Source: an uncultured Eubacterium sp.
GTDB taxonomy: Bacteria > Bacillota > Clostridia > Lachnospirales > Lachnospiraceae
DNA length: 45,422 nucleotides
Direction: 5' to 3'
Assembly (NCBI GenBank): GCA_905236805.1
Contig: CAJOPH010000064.1
Location: 1 to 45,422 of the forward strand
Shown here: piece by piece, positions 18,181 through 27,239 of the stretch
Position numbering within the stretch: the stretch's first letter is position 1
Layout of the letters: every line of letters starts with the position of its first letter
The notes under the pieces: model-generated
What the model saw: the letters and a program-made list of their open reading frames with translations, nothing else
Databases searched by the model: none
Told to the model about the DNA's origin: nothing
Program-made: the position numbers and the translations under genes

Positions 18181-20058
18181 ATGACAAAGAAACAAAAGCA
18201 GTTATTGTTGAGAATCATAGTATCCTTGATTTTATTTTTGGGGCTCATTTTTGCTGAGCTTTTCACGGATTTTTTGGATGGGTTTCCTGCGTGGTTCTCG
18301 TTTATGCTCTTTGTCATTACCTTTCTTATCGCGGGTGTGGACGTAATATTTAAGGCGGTAAGGAACATATCCCACGGTCATGTTTTCGATGAGAATTTTC
18401 TTATGATGATCGCTACCTTTGGGGCATTTTTCATCGGGGAATATTCTGAAGGCTGTGCTGTCATTGTTTTTTATCAGATAGGGGAGTTTTTTCAGGGATA
18501 CGCAGTATCAAAGTCCAGAAAATCAATATCGGATATGATGGATATTGTTCCCGAATATGCAAACATCGAGACGGACGGAAAGCTTGAAAAAACAGATCCT
18601 GACGATGTGGAAGTGGGAAGTATTATAGTGGTTCTTCCGGGAGAAAAAGTCCCCTTGGATGGGGAGGTGATTTCAGGAGAATCTTATATCGATACTTCGG
18701 CATTGACGGGAGAGTCTGTCCCAAGGAGGATAAAGGAAAAAGACATAGTCCTTAGCGGCTGCATAAATATGGAAGGCACCATCAGGGTAAGAACCATCAA
18801 GGAATTTGAAGACTCTACGGTGTCAAAAATATTAGACCTCGTGGAAAATGCGGCTTCCAGAAAGGCTAAGGCAGAAAATTTCATAACCAGGTTTGCCAAA
18901 CACTATACCCCGGTAGTCACATTGCTTGCGGTTGCGCTGGCAGTTATTCCCACATTATTGGGAATGGGAGCCTTTTCCATGTGGCTTGAGAGGGCATGCA
19001 TTTTCCTGGTGATTTCGTGCCCCTGCGCATTGGTTATTTCAGTACCCTTGGGATTTTTTGCGGGGATAGGAAAGGCATCAAGGATAGGCGTTTTGGTAAA
19101 GGGAAGCAATTATTTGGAAGAGCTTTCATACGTAACTTCCATGGTATTTGACAAGACCGGAACCATTACCAAAGGAGAGTTTGAGGTAACGGAGATCATC
19201 TGCGTGGAGGGTAAGAAAGACGAAATCCTTACCATGGCAGCCATTGCGGAAGAATACTCAAACCACCCGATAGCCATGTCCATAAAAAAGGCATATGAAA
19301 AATATGTAGGTGGAAAACCTGATTTTTCCGGTGTGGGAGAGTCCAAAAATTTCCCGGGAAAGGGAGTCTTGGTCAATATAAATGGAAAAAATGTTTTAGT
19401 GGGGAACAGGCGTCTTTTGGAGGAAAACAAAATAGGTTTTTCCAAATTTGACCGGGTAGGAACCCATGTCCATGTGGCGGTAGATGGTGTTTATCTGGGA
19501 GTCATTATTATAAGCGACAAGATTAAGGACGGTGTAAAAGAGGCGTTAAGTGACCTTAAGTACATGGGAGTAACAAGCCTTGTCATGCTGACGGGTGATG
19601 GAAAAGAGGCCTCAGACGCAGTTTCCGCGGAAGCCGGGATGGATGAGGTATATTCCAACCTTCTTCCTGCCGACAAGGTATCTTCTTTGGAAAAAATCAT
19701 TTCCAAGTCAAAAGGGAAGGTTGCTTTTGTGGGAGACGGGATTAACGACGCACCTGTCTTATCCCGTGCCGATATAGGAATAGCCATGGGATCGATGGGG
19801 TCTGACGCCGCCATAGAGGCAGCCGACATCGTACTCATGGATGATGATATTTCCAAGATTGGCAGGGTTATGCGTATTTCAAAAAAAACCGTTTGTATAG
19901 TAAGGGAAAATATCGTGTTTTCATTGGCGGTAAAGCTTGCCATACTAATATTGGGAGCGTTGGGAGTGGCCAATATGTGGGAAGCCGTGTTTGCGGATGT
20001 GGGAGTGTGCGTGATCGCTATATTAAATTCAATGCGGATGCTATATAAGGAACTATAG
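18181..20058 (+). CDS. cadA: zinc/cadmium-exporting P1B-type ATPase
   Basis: ATP-driven export of divalent soft metals across the cytoplasmic membrane. The 625-residue protein lacks an N-terminal metal domain. Order: paired N-terminal membrane helices, the actuator loop with SALTGESVPR, the transmembrane metal site C280-P-C282, the phosphorylation motif D324KTGT, SNHPIA in the nucleotide domain, GDGINDAPVLSRADIGIAMG, and a last membrane helix with a conserved Asp (about D606 in FADVGVCVIAILNSMRML) typical of the P1B-2 zinc/cadmium/lead class. It forms an operon with arsR and the HMA protein (gaps of 20 and 31 bases). The symbol follows the family name; zntA would be equivalent. Confidence 0.92.
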   Translation: MTKKQKQLLLRIIVSLILFLGLIFAELFTDFLDGFPAWFSFMLFVITFLIAGVDVIFKAVRNISHGHVFDENFLMMIATFGAFFIGEYSEGCAVIVFYQIGEFFQGYAVSKSRKSISDMMDIVPEYANIETDGKLEKTDPDDVEVGSIIVVLPGEKVPLDGEVISGESYIDTSALTGESVPRRIKEKDIVLSGCINMEGTIRVRTIKEFEDSTVSKILDLVENAASRKAKAENFITRFAKHYTPVVTLLAVALAVIPTLLGMGAFSMWLERACIFLVISCPCALVISVPLGFFAGIGKASRIGVLVKGSNYLEELSYVTSMVFDKTGTITKGEFEVTEIICVEGKKDEILTMAAIAEEYSNHPIAMSIKKAYEKYVGGKPDFSGVGESKNFPGKGVLVNINGKNVLVGNRRLLEENKIGFSKFDRVGTHVHVAVDGVYLGVIIISDKIKDGVKEALSDLKYMGVTSLVMLTGDGKEASDAVSAEAGMDEVYSNLLPADKVSSLEKIISKSKGKVAFVGDGINDAPVLSRADIGIAMGSMGSDAAIEAADIVLMDDDISKIGRVMRISKKTVCIVRENIVFSLAVKLAILILGALGVANMWEAVFADVGVCVIAILNSMRMLYKEL

Positions 20059-20076
20059 TAAAATGGGTGTAGCAGG

Positions 20077-21003
20077 ATGGTTGATAATTATTATCATATG
20101 ATTTTTGGTACCTCTGATATCACCGAAAATGCAGAAGAGATAGCCAAAGAGAGTGCGGATAAGGTAAATATTATCAGGCAGTATATAGATGAGATGCTTC
20201 CAAAGCTGCTTTCTTTTGGGGGAAGGGTGGTTTTGGCTTTCATAGTCATTGCCATCGGATCTAGGGTTATAGGAGCCGTAAGGAGTCATTTCAGGAAAAG
20301 GCTTTTAAAGGGTGGAGTCCAGGAAGGGGTAGTGCAGTTTGTCGACTCCCTGATGAAATTCATCCTTTATTTTCTTCTGATTTTAATGATACTTTCCCGG
20401 TTCGGGATAACGACGGGAACCGTGGTTGCCATTTTGGGTTCATCAGGGCTCACCTTGGGATTGGCCCTTCAGGGAGCCTTGTCCAATTTTGCCGGAGGAG
20501 TACTCATCCTTATTCAAAAGCCCTTTGCTGTGGGAGACTACATAAGGGAGGATACCCATGGAAATGAAGGGGTAGTCATTAAGATAACGATGATCTATAC
20601 CACCCTGGAAACCGTCGACAAAAAATTAGTCGTGGTACCCAATGGAGTCCTTGCCAATACATCTTTGGTTAATTATACGGGGCAGGATGGGAGGCTTATA
20701 GATATTTCCGTGGGAGTTGCTTATGACTCCGACCTTGAAAAAGCAAAAAAGGTTCTTTTTGAGGTTGCTAAAAACAGCCCATATATCACGGAAGATGGAA
20801 AAAAGAATATAAATATTTTTGTTTCCGCATTGGCAGAGAGTGAAATAACAATGGGTTTAAGGTTTAATGTGCCTGTAAAAGACTACTGGCCCGCAAGATG
20901 GAAGACCCTTGAAGATACAAGGAATGCCTTGCGAGAAGCGAATATAGAGATACCTTTCAGGCAGCTGGCTGTCTGGAATATGAATCAAGCAGATGGAGAG
21001 TAG
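20077..21003 (+). CDS. MscS-family small-conductance mechanosensitive channel
   Basis: Membrane channel that opens on turgor stress. The 308-residue protein has three hydrophobic spans at about residues 44-66, 87-108 and 112-138. The last is the pore helix, rich in Gly/Ala (SSGLTLGLALQGALSNFAGG). The MscS beta-domain follows (VVVPNGVLANTSLVNYT). Its ribosome site is weak, and the gene starts 18 bases after the ATPase, so it may be co-transcribed with it. rqcH begins two bases after its stop. I see no sign of a role in metal resistance beyond position. Confidence 0.9.
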   Translation: MVDNYYHMIFGTSDITENAEEIAKESADKVNIIRQYIDEMLPKLLSFGGRVVLAFIVIAIGSRVIGAVRSHFRKRLLKGGVQEGVVQFVDSLMKFILYFLLILMILSRFGITTGTVVAILGSSGLTLGLALQGALSNFAGGVLILIQKPFAVGDYIREDTHGNEGVVIKITMIYTTLETVDKKLVVVPNGVLANTSLVNYTGQDGRLIDISVGVAYDSDLEKAKKVLFEVAKNSPYITEDGKKNINIFVSALAESEITMGLRFNVPVKDYWPARWKTLEDTRNALREANIEIPFRQLAVWNMNQADGE

Positions 21004-21005
21004 TA

Positions 21006-22757
21006 ATGGCCTTTGACGGAGTAGTGATTTCAAACCTTGTTAAGGATTTTAAGGAAAGGATACTGGATGGAAGGATAGGCAAGATAGTACAGCCCGAGGA
21101 GGATGAGCTTTTGCTTACCATTAAAAAGCCTTCAGGAAACACGAGGGTGTCCTTAAGCGCAAATCCTTCCCTCCCCCTTATGTACATTAGTGAAAAAAAC
21201 AAGCAGGCGCCCCTTAAGGCGCCCGATTTTTGCATGGTCTTAAGAAAGCACATCTTAAATGGCAGGATAGTGGCCATAGAGCAGCCCCGGCTTGACAGGG
21301 TGGTAAGGTTTACTGTTGACCATCTGGATGAGATGGGGGACCCATCAGAAAAGTATCTATACATGGAATTGATGGGCAAGCATTCCAATATAATATTCTG
21401 CGATTCGGACAACAGGATAATAGATGCCATAAAGCATATTCCGTCAAGGGTTTCATCGGTAAGGGAGGTTCTCCCCGGAAAAGATTATTTCGTACCCATC
21501 ACGCAGGAGAAAAAAAACCTCCTCGAAATAGAAAAAGGTGGAATAAGCCCACTTTTATCAGGAAAGCCCAATCCCTTGTACAAGGCCATATATTCATCAT
21601 TTTACGGACTATCCCCACTTATTTCAAATGAAATCTGCTTCAGGGCCAAGGTGGATCCTTTCCAGATGGGAAACACTGCCACAAAGTCCCAGCTGGATTC
21701 CGTGACCGAAGAATTATGGAAGCTAAGGGGAGATATATCAGAGGGCATCTTTTTTCCCAATATTGCATCCAATGGGACAGAGCCATTGGATTTTTCCAGC
21801 ATATACCTTTCACAATATGAAGATAAGACCGTAGAAAAATACGATGATATTTCCACGGTCTTGAATAAGTTTTATGCTTCAAAGGAAATATACTCAAGAA
21901 TAAGGCAAAAATCCACGGATCTTAGAAAGATCGTGTCTATCGACCTCGAAAGGAATGTAAGAAAGTATGACCTTCAGCTAAAGCAGCTAAAAGACACTGA
22001 AAAAAAGGAAAAATACCGTGTTTACGGGGAACTTTTAAATGCCTATGGTTATGAGGCAAAGGAAGGGGATGAGAAGATAGAGGTACTAAATTATTATGAC
22101 AATAAAAAGATGGTTATCCCTTTGGATCCAACGCTTTCACCCTCGGAAAATTCCCAGAAATATTTCAAAAAATACAATAAAATGAAAAGAACGGGAGAGG
22201 CCTTGGAAGAGCTTACCTTGGAGACCAAGGGTGTGATAGACCATCTAAGATCAGTGCTTAATTTTATAGAAATGGCCCAATCTGAGGCTGACCTTAGTCA
22301 GATAAGGGAGGAGCTGGTTTTATCGGGACACATAAAAAAGCAAAGATCCCAAAAAAATGCTTCCAAGCATTCTAAAAAGTCAAAGCCATATCATTACATA
22401 TCCTCTGATGGATTTGATTTTTATGTAGGAAAAAACAATATCCAAAATGATGAGCTTACTTTCAAATTCGCAAACGGAGGGGACTGGTGGTTCCATGCAA
22501 AGCAAATGCCGGGATCCCACGTTGTGGTAAAGACAAATGGACAGGAAATGACGGACAGGGCTTTTGAAGAAGCGGGAAATCTTGCCGCCTATTATTCTGA
22601 TGGAAAAAATTCATCCAAGGTAGAGATAGATTACATTCAGAGGAAAAATGTAAAAAAGCCAAGCGGTGCAAATCCGGGATATGTAATATACTATACTAAC
22701 TATTCCCTTACGGCAAAACCGGACATATCAGGGCTTACTTTGGTGGAAGAAGATTGA
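21006..22757 (+). CDS. rqcH: Rqc2/NEMF homologue RqcH (NFACT protein)
   Basis: Ribosome quality control factor: it binds obstructed 50S subunits and recruits tRNA-Ala to add C-terminal alanine tails that mark stalled peptides for decay. The 583-residue length fits. The NFACT-N domain opens MAFDGVVISNLVKDF; D97-R98 (LDRVVRFTV) matches the residues essential for tailing in Bacillus RqcH. A coiled-coil middle lies around residues 300-430, and the NFACT-R domain is C-terminal (DWWFHAKQMPGSHVVVKT, DYIQRKNVKKPSGANPGYV). Older annotation calls it fibronectin-binding protein. It is transcribed with mscS (two-base gap), and the tRNA-Pro gene follows. Confidence 0.94.
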   Translation: MAFDGVVISNLVKDFKERILDGRIGKIVQPEEDELLLTIKKPSGNTRVSLSANPSLPLMYISEKNKQAPLKAPDFCMVLRKHILNGRIVAIEQPRLDRVVRFTVDHLDEMGDPSEKYLYMELMGKHSNIIFCDSDNRIIDAIKHIPSRVSSVREVLPGKDYFVPITQEKKNLLEIEKGGISPLLSGKPNPLYKAIYSSFYGLSPLISNEICFRAKVDPFQMGNTATKSQLDSVTEELWKLRGDISEGIFFPNIASNGTEPLDFSSIYLSQYEDKTVEKYDDISTVLNKFYASKEIYSRIRQKSTDLRKIVSIDLERNVRKYDLQLKQLKDTEKKEKYRVYGELLNAYGYEAKEGDEKIEVLNYYDNKKMVIPLDPTLSPSENSQKYFKKYNKMKRTGEALEELTLETKGVIDHLRSVLNFIEMAQSEADLSQIREELVLSGHIKKQRSQKNASKHSKKSKPYHYISSDGFDFYVGKNNIQNDELTFKFANGGDWWFHAKQMPGSHVVVKTNGQEMTDRAFEEAGNLAAYYSDGKNSSKVEIDYIQRKNVKKPSGANPGYVIYYTNYSLTAKPDISGLTLVEED

Positions 22758-22793
22758 AAACTGAACAGCTTTCCGGGCTTTTACAAAAAACAC

Positions 22794-22822
22794 TTGCTAT
22801 TTTCAGGGAAATGGTGTATAAT
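22794..22822 (+). promoter_or_regulatory. promoter of the tRNA-Pro gene
   Basis: TTGCTA (22794-22799), 17-bp spacer, TATAAT (22817-22822). It lies in the 363-base stretch between rqcH and tex, which otherwise holds only the tRNA, its leader of about 82 nt and its terminator. I recognise no structured RNA in the leader. Confidence 0.75.
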
Positions 22823-22910
22823 GTACTTGACGTTTCGGGTAGATGCGTTTTATCACGAACGGAGAATACCCCACCCCTTGGGACGGACTTGAATTAAGAA
22901 ATAGTTAAGG

Positions 22911-22984
22911 CGATGCGTGGCTCAGTTTGGTAGAGCGCTGCGTTCGGGACGCAGAGGCCGCAGGTTCAAATCCTGTCGCATCGA
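22911..22984 (+). tRNA. tRNA-Pro, anticodon CGG
   Basis: Full cloverleaf by eye: acceptor CGATGCG/CGCATCG with the C1-G72 pair typical of proline tRNA, D stem GCTC/GAGC, anticodon stem CTGCG/CGCAG with loop TTCGGGA (anticodon CGG at 22945-22947), variable loop AGGCC, T stem GCAGG/CCTGT with loop TTCAAAT, discriminator A. The 3' CCA is not encoded. It reads proline codon CCG. Confidence 0.95.
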
Positions 22985-22999
22985 TTTATGATTTTGAAA

Positions 23000-23047
23000 G
23001 GACATGGCAGGCTAGATGAATGGTCTGCGATGCCCTTTTTTCTTTTT
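23000..23047 (+). terminator. intrinsic terminator of tRNA-Pro
   Basis: An interrupted stem (23000-23013 with 23022-23035, GGACATGGCAG against CTGCGATGCCC) is followed by TTTTTTCTTTTT. It ends the tRNA transcript before tex. Confidence 0.8.
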
Positions 23048-23120
23048 AACCTTCGGTTAATGGGGTCAGACCATATATACTACACATCAGACAGTTCCGA
23101 AGTAAAGGAGGAGCATTTAA

Positions 23121-25364
23121 ATGGACATCGAAAATAAGATAGCCGAAGAAATAGGGGTGGCAAGAGCCAAGGTGGCTGCTGCGGTAAAGCTGATAGATGA
23201 GGGAAACACCATTCCCTTTATTGCCAGATATCGTAAGGAGGCTACCGGTGCACTTAATGACGAGCAGTTAAGAAGCCTCTTTGAACGCCTCACATATCTA
23301 CGTAATCTGGAGGAACGCAAGGAGACGATCATCGCATCCATTAATGAACAGGGAAAGCTCACGCCTGAGCTCAAGGCTCAGATCATAGCGGCCGAGACCA
23401 TGGTGGCACTGGAGGATTTGTACCGCCCGTACAAGCCGAAGAGAAGAACGAGGGCGACCATCGCAAAGGAAAAGGGATTAGAGCCCCTTGCCGCACTTAT
23501 CTTTGCGCAGGTATTTACCGGAGATCTCAATCAGGAGGCGGCAAAGTATGTTGATGAGGAAAAGGATGTAAAGACTGCAGATGAAGCTCTGGCAGGAGCT
23601 AAGGATATTATTGCGGAGCAGATATCGGATGTGGCAAAATACAGAAGCCGCATCCGCGAGCTTACAGAAGATAAAGGCGTGCTGGCCACCTCTGCGAAGG
23701 ACAAGGAGACTGCCAGCGTATATGAGATGTATTATGAATTTGAGGAAGCCGTTAGGAAGATCCCTGGGCATCGCATCCTTGCTATCAACCGCGGTGAGAA
23801 AGAAAAGATTCTTACGGTGAAGCTTAAAGCTCCGGAGGAAGAGATTATTAGTTATCTTAAGAGGCAGATCATTCAGGCTGATAATGTGACAACTCCCGTA
23901 TTGACAGAGACGATTGACGATGCCTACCATCGACTGATACAGCCGTCCATAGAAAATGAGATACGCAGCGGCCTTAAGGAAAAGGCGGAGAACGCTGCTA
24001 TAGAGGTATTCGGTAAGAACTGCAAGCAGCTTTTGATGCAGCCGCCCATTGCGGGTAAGGTGGTGCTGGGATGGGATCCGGCCTTCAGGACGGGCTGCAA
24101 GCTGGCGGTAGTGGATGGCACGGGAAAGGTTCTTGATACCGCCGTTATTTATCCCACACAGCCGCAGAACAAGGTGAAGGAATCAAAGGCTTTCGTTATA
24201 AACTGGATAAAAAAATACGGCATCAATCTGATATCTTTGGGGAACGGTACGGCTTCCCGCGAATCGGAACAGATAATAGTAGAGCTGCTAAAGGAGATAG
24301 ATACACCGGTTGAGTATGTCATTGTAAACGAAGCCGGAGCGTCGGTATATTCGGCAAGCAAGCTGGCGACCGAGGAGTTTCCGAATTTTGATGTGGGACA
24401 AAGGAGCGCGGCCTCTATGGCGCGCAGGCTTCAGGATCCTCTGGCGGAGCTGGTGAAGATGGATCCTAAGTCTTTGGGCGTGGGACAGTATCAGCATGAC
24501 ATGAACCAGAAGAAGCTTGCGGAAGCTATAGGCGGTGTGGTGGAAGGTACCGTGAATGAAGTGGGGGTAGACCTTAATACAGCCTCCGTGCCGCTTCTGT
24601 CGTATGTGTCAGGTATCTCCGCGCCCATCGCAAAAAACCTTGTGGCATACAGGGAAGAGAACGGTTCATTTAAGAACCGTCGTGAGCTCTTAAAGGTTGC
24701 AAAGCTGGGTCCAAAAGCGTTTGAACAGTGTGCGGGCTTCCTTCGAATACGCGGGGGTGATAATATGCTCGACAATACGGGTGTGCATCCGGAGAGCTAC
24801 AAGGCGGCAGAGGCTTTGCTCGAAAAGTATGACAATAATCTAACAAAGCTCCCCGAAGCCAATGAAAAGAGTTCTGCCATAACTGATCTTGCAAAGGAGC
24901 TGGGAGTAGGAGAATTAACACTGGCTGATATCATAAAGGAGCTTAAAAAGCCGGGACGTGACCCTCGTGAGGATATGCCTGCGCCCATATTGCGCTCCGA
25001 TGTCCTTAATATGAAGGATTTAAAGCCCGGGATGGTGCTAAAGGGTACCGTCAGAAACATCGTTGATTTCGGTGCTTTCGTGGATATCGGGGTGCATGAG
25101 GACGGACTTGTGCATATTTCGCATATGGCGGACAAATTCATAAAGCACCCCATGGAAGTGGTATCTGTGGGAGATATCATAGATGTGGAGGTGTTGGATG
25201 TGGATACGGCAAAGAACCGCATTTCCCTTTCCATGCGCATAGGGGCAGAAAATGACCGTGCCAAAAGAAAGCATCCGGATCGCAACCGCTCCGGCAAAAA
25301 CGGTCTGGGTACTATGAAGGATTTGTTTAAGGATGTAAGGCTTTCATATCTGAAAGATTGTTGA
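23121..25364 (+). CDS. tex: S1-domain RNA-binding transcription accessory protein Tex
   Basis: Tex proteins bind nucleic acids and act in transcription and stress survival; they are bacterial relatives of Spt6. The 747-residue protein has the family order: N-terminal helical part (IPFIARYRKEATGALND; LYRPYKPKRRTRATIAKEKGL), an RNase H-like YqgF domain about 320-450 (GWDPAFRTGCKLAVVDGTG), helix-hairpin-helix repeats about 490-560 (LNTASVPLLSYVSGISAPIAKNLV), and an S1 domain from about 636 (GMVLKGTVRNIVDFGAFVDIGVHEDGLVHISHM). It is monocistronic. AGGAGG precedes the ATG; a TATACT at 23076 could be its -10, with no good -35. Arginine is often CGC or CGT here, whereas neighbours prefer AGG. The symbol yhgF is also used. 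Confidence 0.95.
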   Translation: MDIENKIAEEIGVARAKVAAAVKLIDEGNTIPFIARYRKEATGALNDEQLRSLFERLTYLRNLEERKETIIASINEQGKLTPELKAQIIAAETMVALEDLYRPYKPKRRTRATIAKEKGLEPLAALIFAQVFTGDLNQEAAKYVDEEKDVKTADEALAGAKDIIAEQISDVAKYRSRIRELTEDKGVLATSAKDKETASVYEMYYEFEEAVRKIPGHRILAINRGEKEKILTVKLKAPEEEIISYLKRQIIQADNVTTPVLTETIDDAYHRLIQPSIENEIRSGLKEKAENAAIEVFGKNCKQLLMQPPIAGKVVLGWDPAFRTGCKLAVVDGTGKVLDTAVIYPTQPQNKVKESKAFVINWIKKYGINLISLGNGTASRESEQIIVELLKEIDTPVEYVIVNEAGASVYSASKLATEEFPNFDVGQRSAASMARRLQDPLAELVKMDPKSLGVGQYQHDMNQKKLAEAIGGVVEGTVNEVGVDLNTASVPLLSYVSGISAPIAKNLVAYREENGSFKNRRELLKVAKLGPKAFEQCAGFLRIRGGDNMLDNTGVHPESYKAAEALLEKYDNNLTKLPEANEKSSAITDLAKELGVGELTLADIIKELKKPGRDPREDMPAPILRSDVLNMKDLKPGMVLKGTVRNIVDFGAFVDIGVHEDGLVHISHMADKFIKHPMEVVSVGDIIDVEVLDVDTAKNRISLSMRIGAENDRAKRKHPDRNRSGKNGLGTMKDLFKDVRLSYLKDC

Positions 25365-25381
25365 TAAAATGATGTCACTTC

Positions 25382-25410
25382 TTGACTTCATAACCGTTAT
25401 GTAGTATACT
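25382..25410 (+). promoter_or_regulatory. sigma-A promoter of the AAA-ATPase/DUF1703 gene
   Basis: TTGACT (25382-25387), 17-bp spacer, TATACT (25405-25410). A six-base inverted repeat, ACTTCA/TGAAGT (25385-25390 and 25413-25418), brackets it and could bind a regulator. The predicted leader is about 89 nt. Confidence 0.75.
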
Positions 25411-25505
25411 TTTGAAGTAAAAAATTTCACCTGGAGAAACGCTCACACTTATGTATTTCCTCGTGCCTTTGTGTTATGATCACTTCAGAAAATGGAGGAA
25501 GGGTA

Positions 25506-27206
25506 ATGGCAAAGACGGTTTCTATCGGTACGCAGGATTATGCTGCGTTGATCGAAAGGGATTGCTTTTATATTGATAAGACCGATTTTATTAAGGAATG
25601 GTGGGAGAGTGAGGATGCGGTCACTTTGATCACCCGCCCCAGGCGGTTCGGAAAGACCCTAAATATGAGCATGCTGGAATGCTTTTTTTCCAATAAATAC
25701 GAAGATCGCAGTGACCTCTTTGATGGGTTGTCCATTTGGAAGGAGGAGAAATACCGCACGTTGCAGGGGACGTATCCGGTGATCTTTATGACCTTTGCGG
25801 GAGTAAAGGCCAGGACATATGAAGAGGCTCTCATCGGTATAAAAAAACAGGTCATAAGAATGTTTTTGGATTTTTCGTTTTTACGACACGACGAGAAACT
25901 TGATGATCTGGAAAGGGAATCATTTGCAAGTATTTCCAATGAGATGAGTGAGGCAGATATAGTATATTCCATCAATCTTTTATCAAGTCTTTTGGAAAAG
26001 CACTATGGGAAAAAGGTACTGATCTTTCTCGATGAGTACGATACCCCCCTGCAGGAGGCGTACGTAGGCGGATATTGGGATGAAATGACAGCGTTTATCC
26101 GCAGTATGTTCAACAACACCTTTAAGACGAATCCTGCTTTGGAGCGTGCCGTGATGACGGGCATCACCAGAGTAAGCAAGGAGTCCATCTTTTCGGACCT
26201 TAACAATCTAAACGTGGTAACCACCACCTCTGATGAATATGCCACATCCTTTGGCTTTACTGAAGAAGAGGTATTTGCTTCCCTTGACAGCCAGGGCTTT
26301 GATCCGTCAGAAAAGGAGAAGGTTAAGTTCTGGTATGACGGCTTTACCTTTGGAACCGTGAGAGACATTTATAATCCATGGTCGGTGATCATGTATCTTG
26401 ATAAGAAAAAATTCGACACCTATTGGGCAAATACCAGCGGTAACGGTCTGGTGAGTAAGCTGATACGGGAGGGAGATCCGGATATAAAGGCTTCGTTCGA
26501 GGAACTTCTAAAAGGAAATGCCATAGAGACCGCGATCGATGAGCAGATCGTATTTAGCCAGCTTGACGATGACCCGGATGCGATCTGGAGCCTGCTTTTG
26601 GCATCGGGCTATTTAAAGGTCGAAGAGGTGCTGTGCGAGGAGGACGGCCTTGAGATGCGCTTTAGCTACCGCCTTAGTCTTACGAATCATGAAACAAAGA
26701 TCATGTTTGAAAAGATGATCACGGGATGGTTTAAATCGGGGAAGGTTTTTTCTACGTTCGTAAAAGCTATGCTAAAGGGCGATGTGCGAGAAATGAACGC
26801 CTACATGAATGATATTGCCTTAACGACCTTCGGCTGCTTTGATGTGCTAAGGCGCCCTTCCGACAGCAGGCATCCGGAGCGCTTCTACCATGGCTTTGTG
26901 CTGGGGCTGATGGTAGATAGGAGAGGAGATTATACCGTAAAGTCCAATCGCGAGAGCGGATACGGGCGCTATGATGTGGTGATGGAGCCGAAGGATGCAA
27001 AAGATGTGGCCATTATTATGGAGTTTAAGGTGCTTGATACGATATATGGGGAGGGTACCTTAGAGGACACTGCCCAAAATGCCTTGGATAAGATTAAGGA
27101 AAAGAGATACGATGCAGATCTTTTAGCCCGCGGCATCCCGGCAGAGCGCATTTATAAGTACGGCTTTGCCTTTGAAGGGGAGAAGTGTCTGATCAAAAAG
27201 GGTTGA
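25506..27206 (+). CDS. AAA-ATPase-like protein with C-terminal DUF1703 (PD-(D/E)XK nuclease fold)
   Basis: Member of a large family common in gut anaerobes, function not established. The N-terminal ATPase-like domain opens VSIGTQDYAALIERDCFYIDKT with a Walker A-like RPRRFGKT at about residues 47-54 and a Walker B-like VLIFLDEYDTP near 175. The C-terminal DUF1703 region ends with a PD-(D/E)XK-like pattern: YDVVMEP, then IIMEFKVLD (Asp, Glu-x-Lys). I start it at the ATG at 25506, seven bases after GGAGGAAGGG; an ATG at 25476 has no ribosome site. It has its own promoter. Copies are usually multiple per genome and scattered, suggesting mobility or a defence-like role (inference). Codon use resembles tex: CGC is frequent. 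Confidence 0.88.
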   Translation: MAKTVSIGTQDYAALIERDCFYIDKTDFIKEWWESEDAVTLITRPRRFGKTLNMSMLECFFSNKYEDRSDLFDGLSIWKEEKYRTLQGTYPVIFMTFAGVKARTYEEALIGIKKQVIRMFLDFSFLRHDEKLDDLERESFASISNEMSEADIVYSINLLSSLLEKHYGKKVLIFLDEYDTPLQEAYVGGYWDEMTAFIRSMFNNTFKTNPALERAVMTGITRVSKESIFSDLNNLNVVTTTSDEYATSFGFTEEEVFASLDSQGFDPSEKEKVKFWYDGFTFGTVRDIYNPWSVIMYLDKKKFDTYWANTSGNGLVSKLIREGDPDIKASFEELLKGNAIETAIDEQIVFSQLDDDPDAIWSLLLASGYLKVEEVLCEEDGLEMRFSYRLSLTNHETKIMFEKMITGWFKSGKVFSTFVKAMLKGDVREMNAYMNDIALTTFGCFDVLRRPSDSRHPERFYHGFVLGLMVDRRGDYTVKSNRESGYGRYDVVMEPKDAKDVAIIMEFKVLDTIYGEGTLEDTAQNALDKIKEKRYDADLLARGIPAERIYKYGFAFEGEKCLIKKG

Positions 27207-27239
27207 TTTGAATAGGAAGGTGCTCCGCACCTCAAATCA
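27204..27239. terminator. bidirectional hairpin joining two convergent genes
   Basis: Outer arms TGATTTG (27204-27210) and CAAATCA (27233-27239), inner stem AGGTGC/GCACCT (27218-27223 and 27227-27232) with a TCC loop. The TGA stop of the left gene is the first three bases of the left arm; the TGA stop of the right, reverse-strand gene is the mirror image. There is no long T-run on either strand. Confidence 0.65.
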
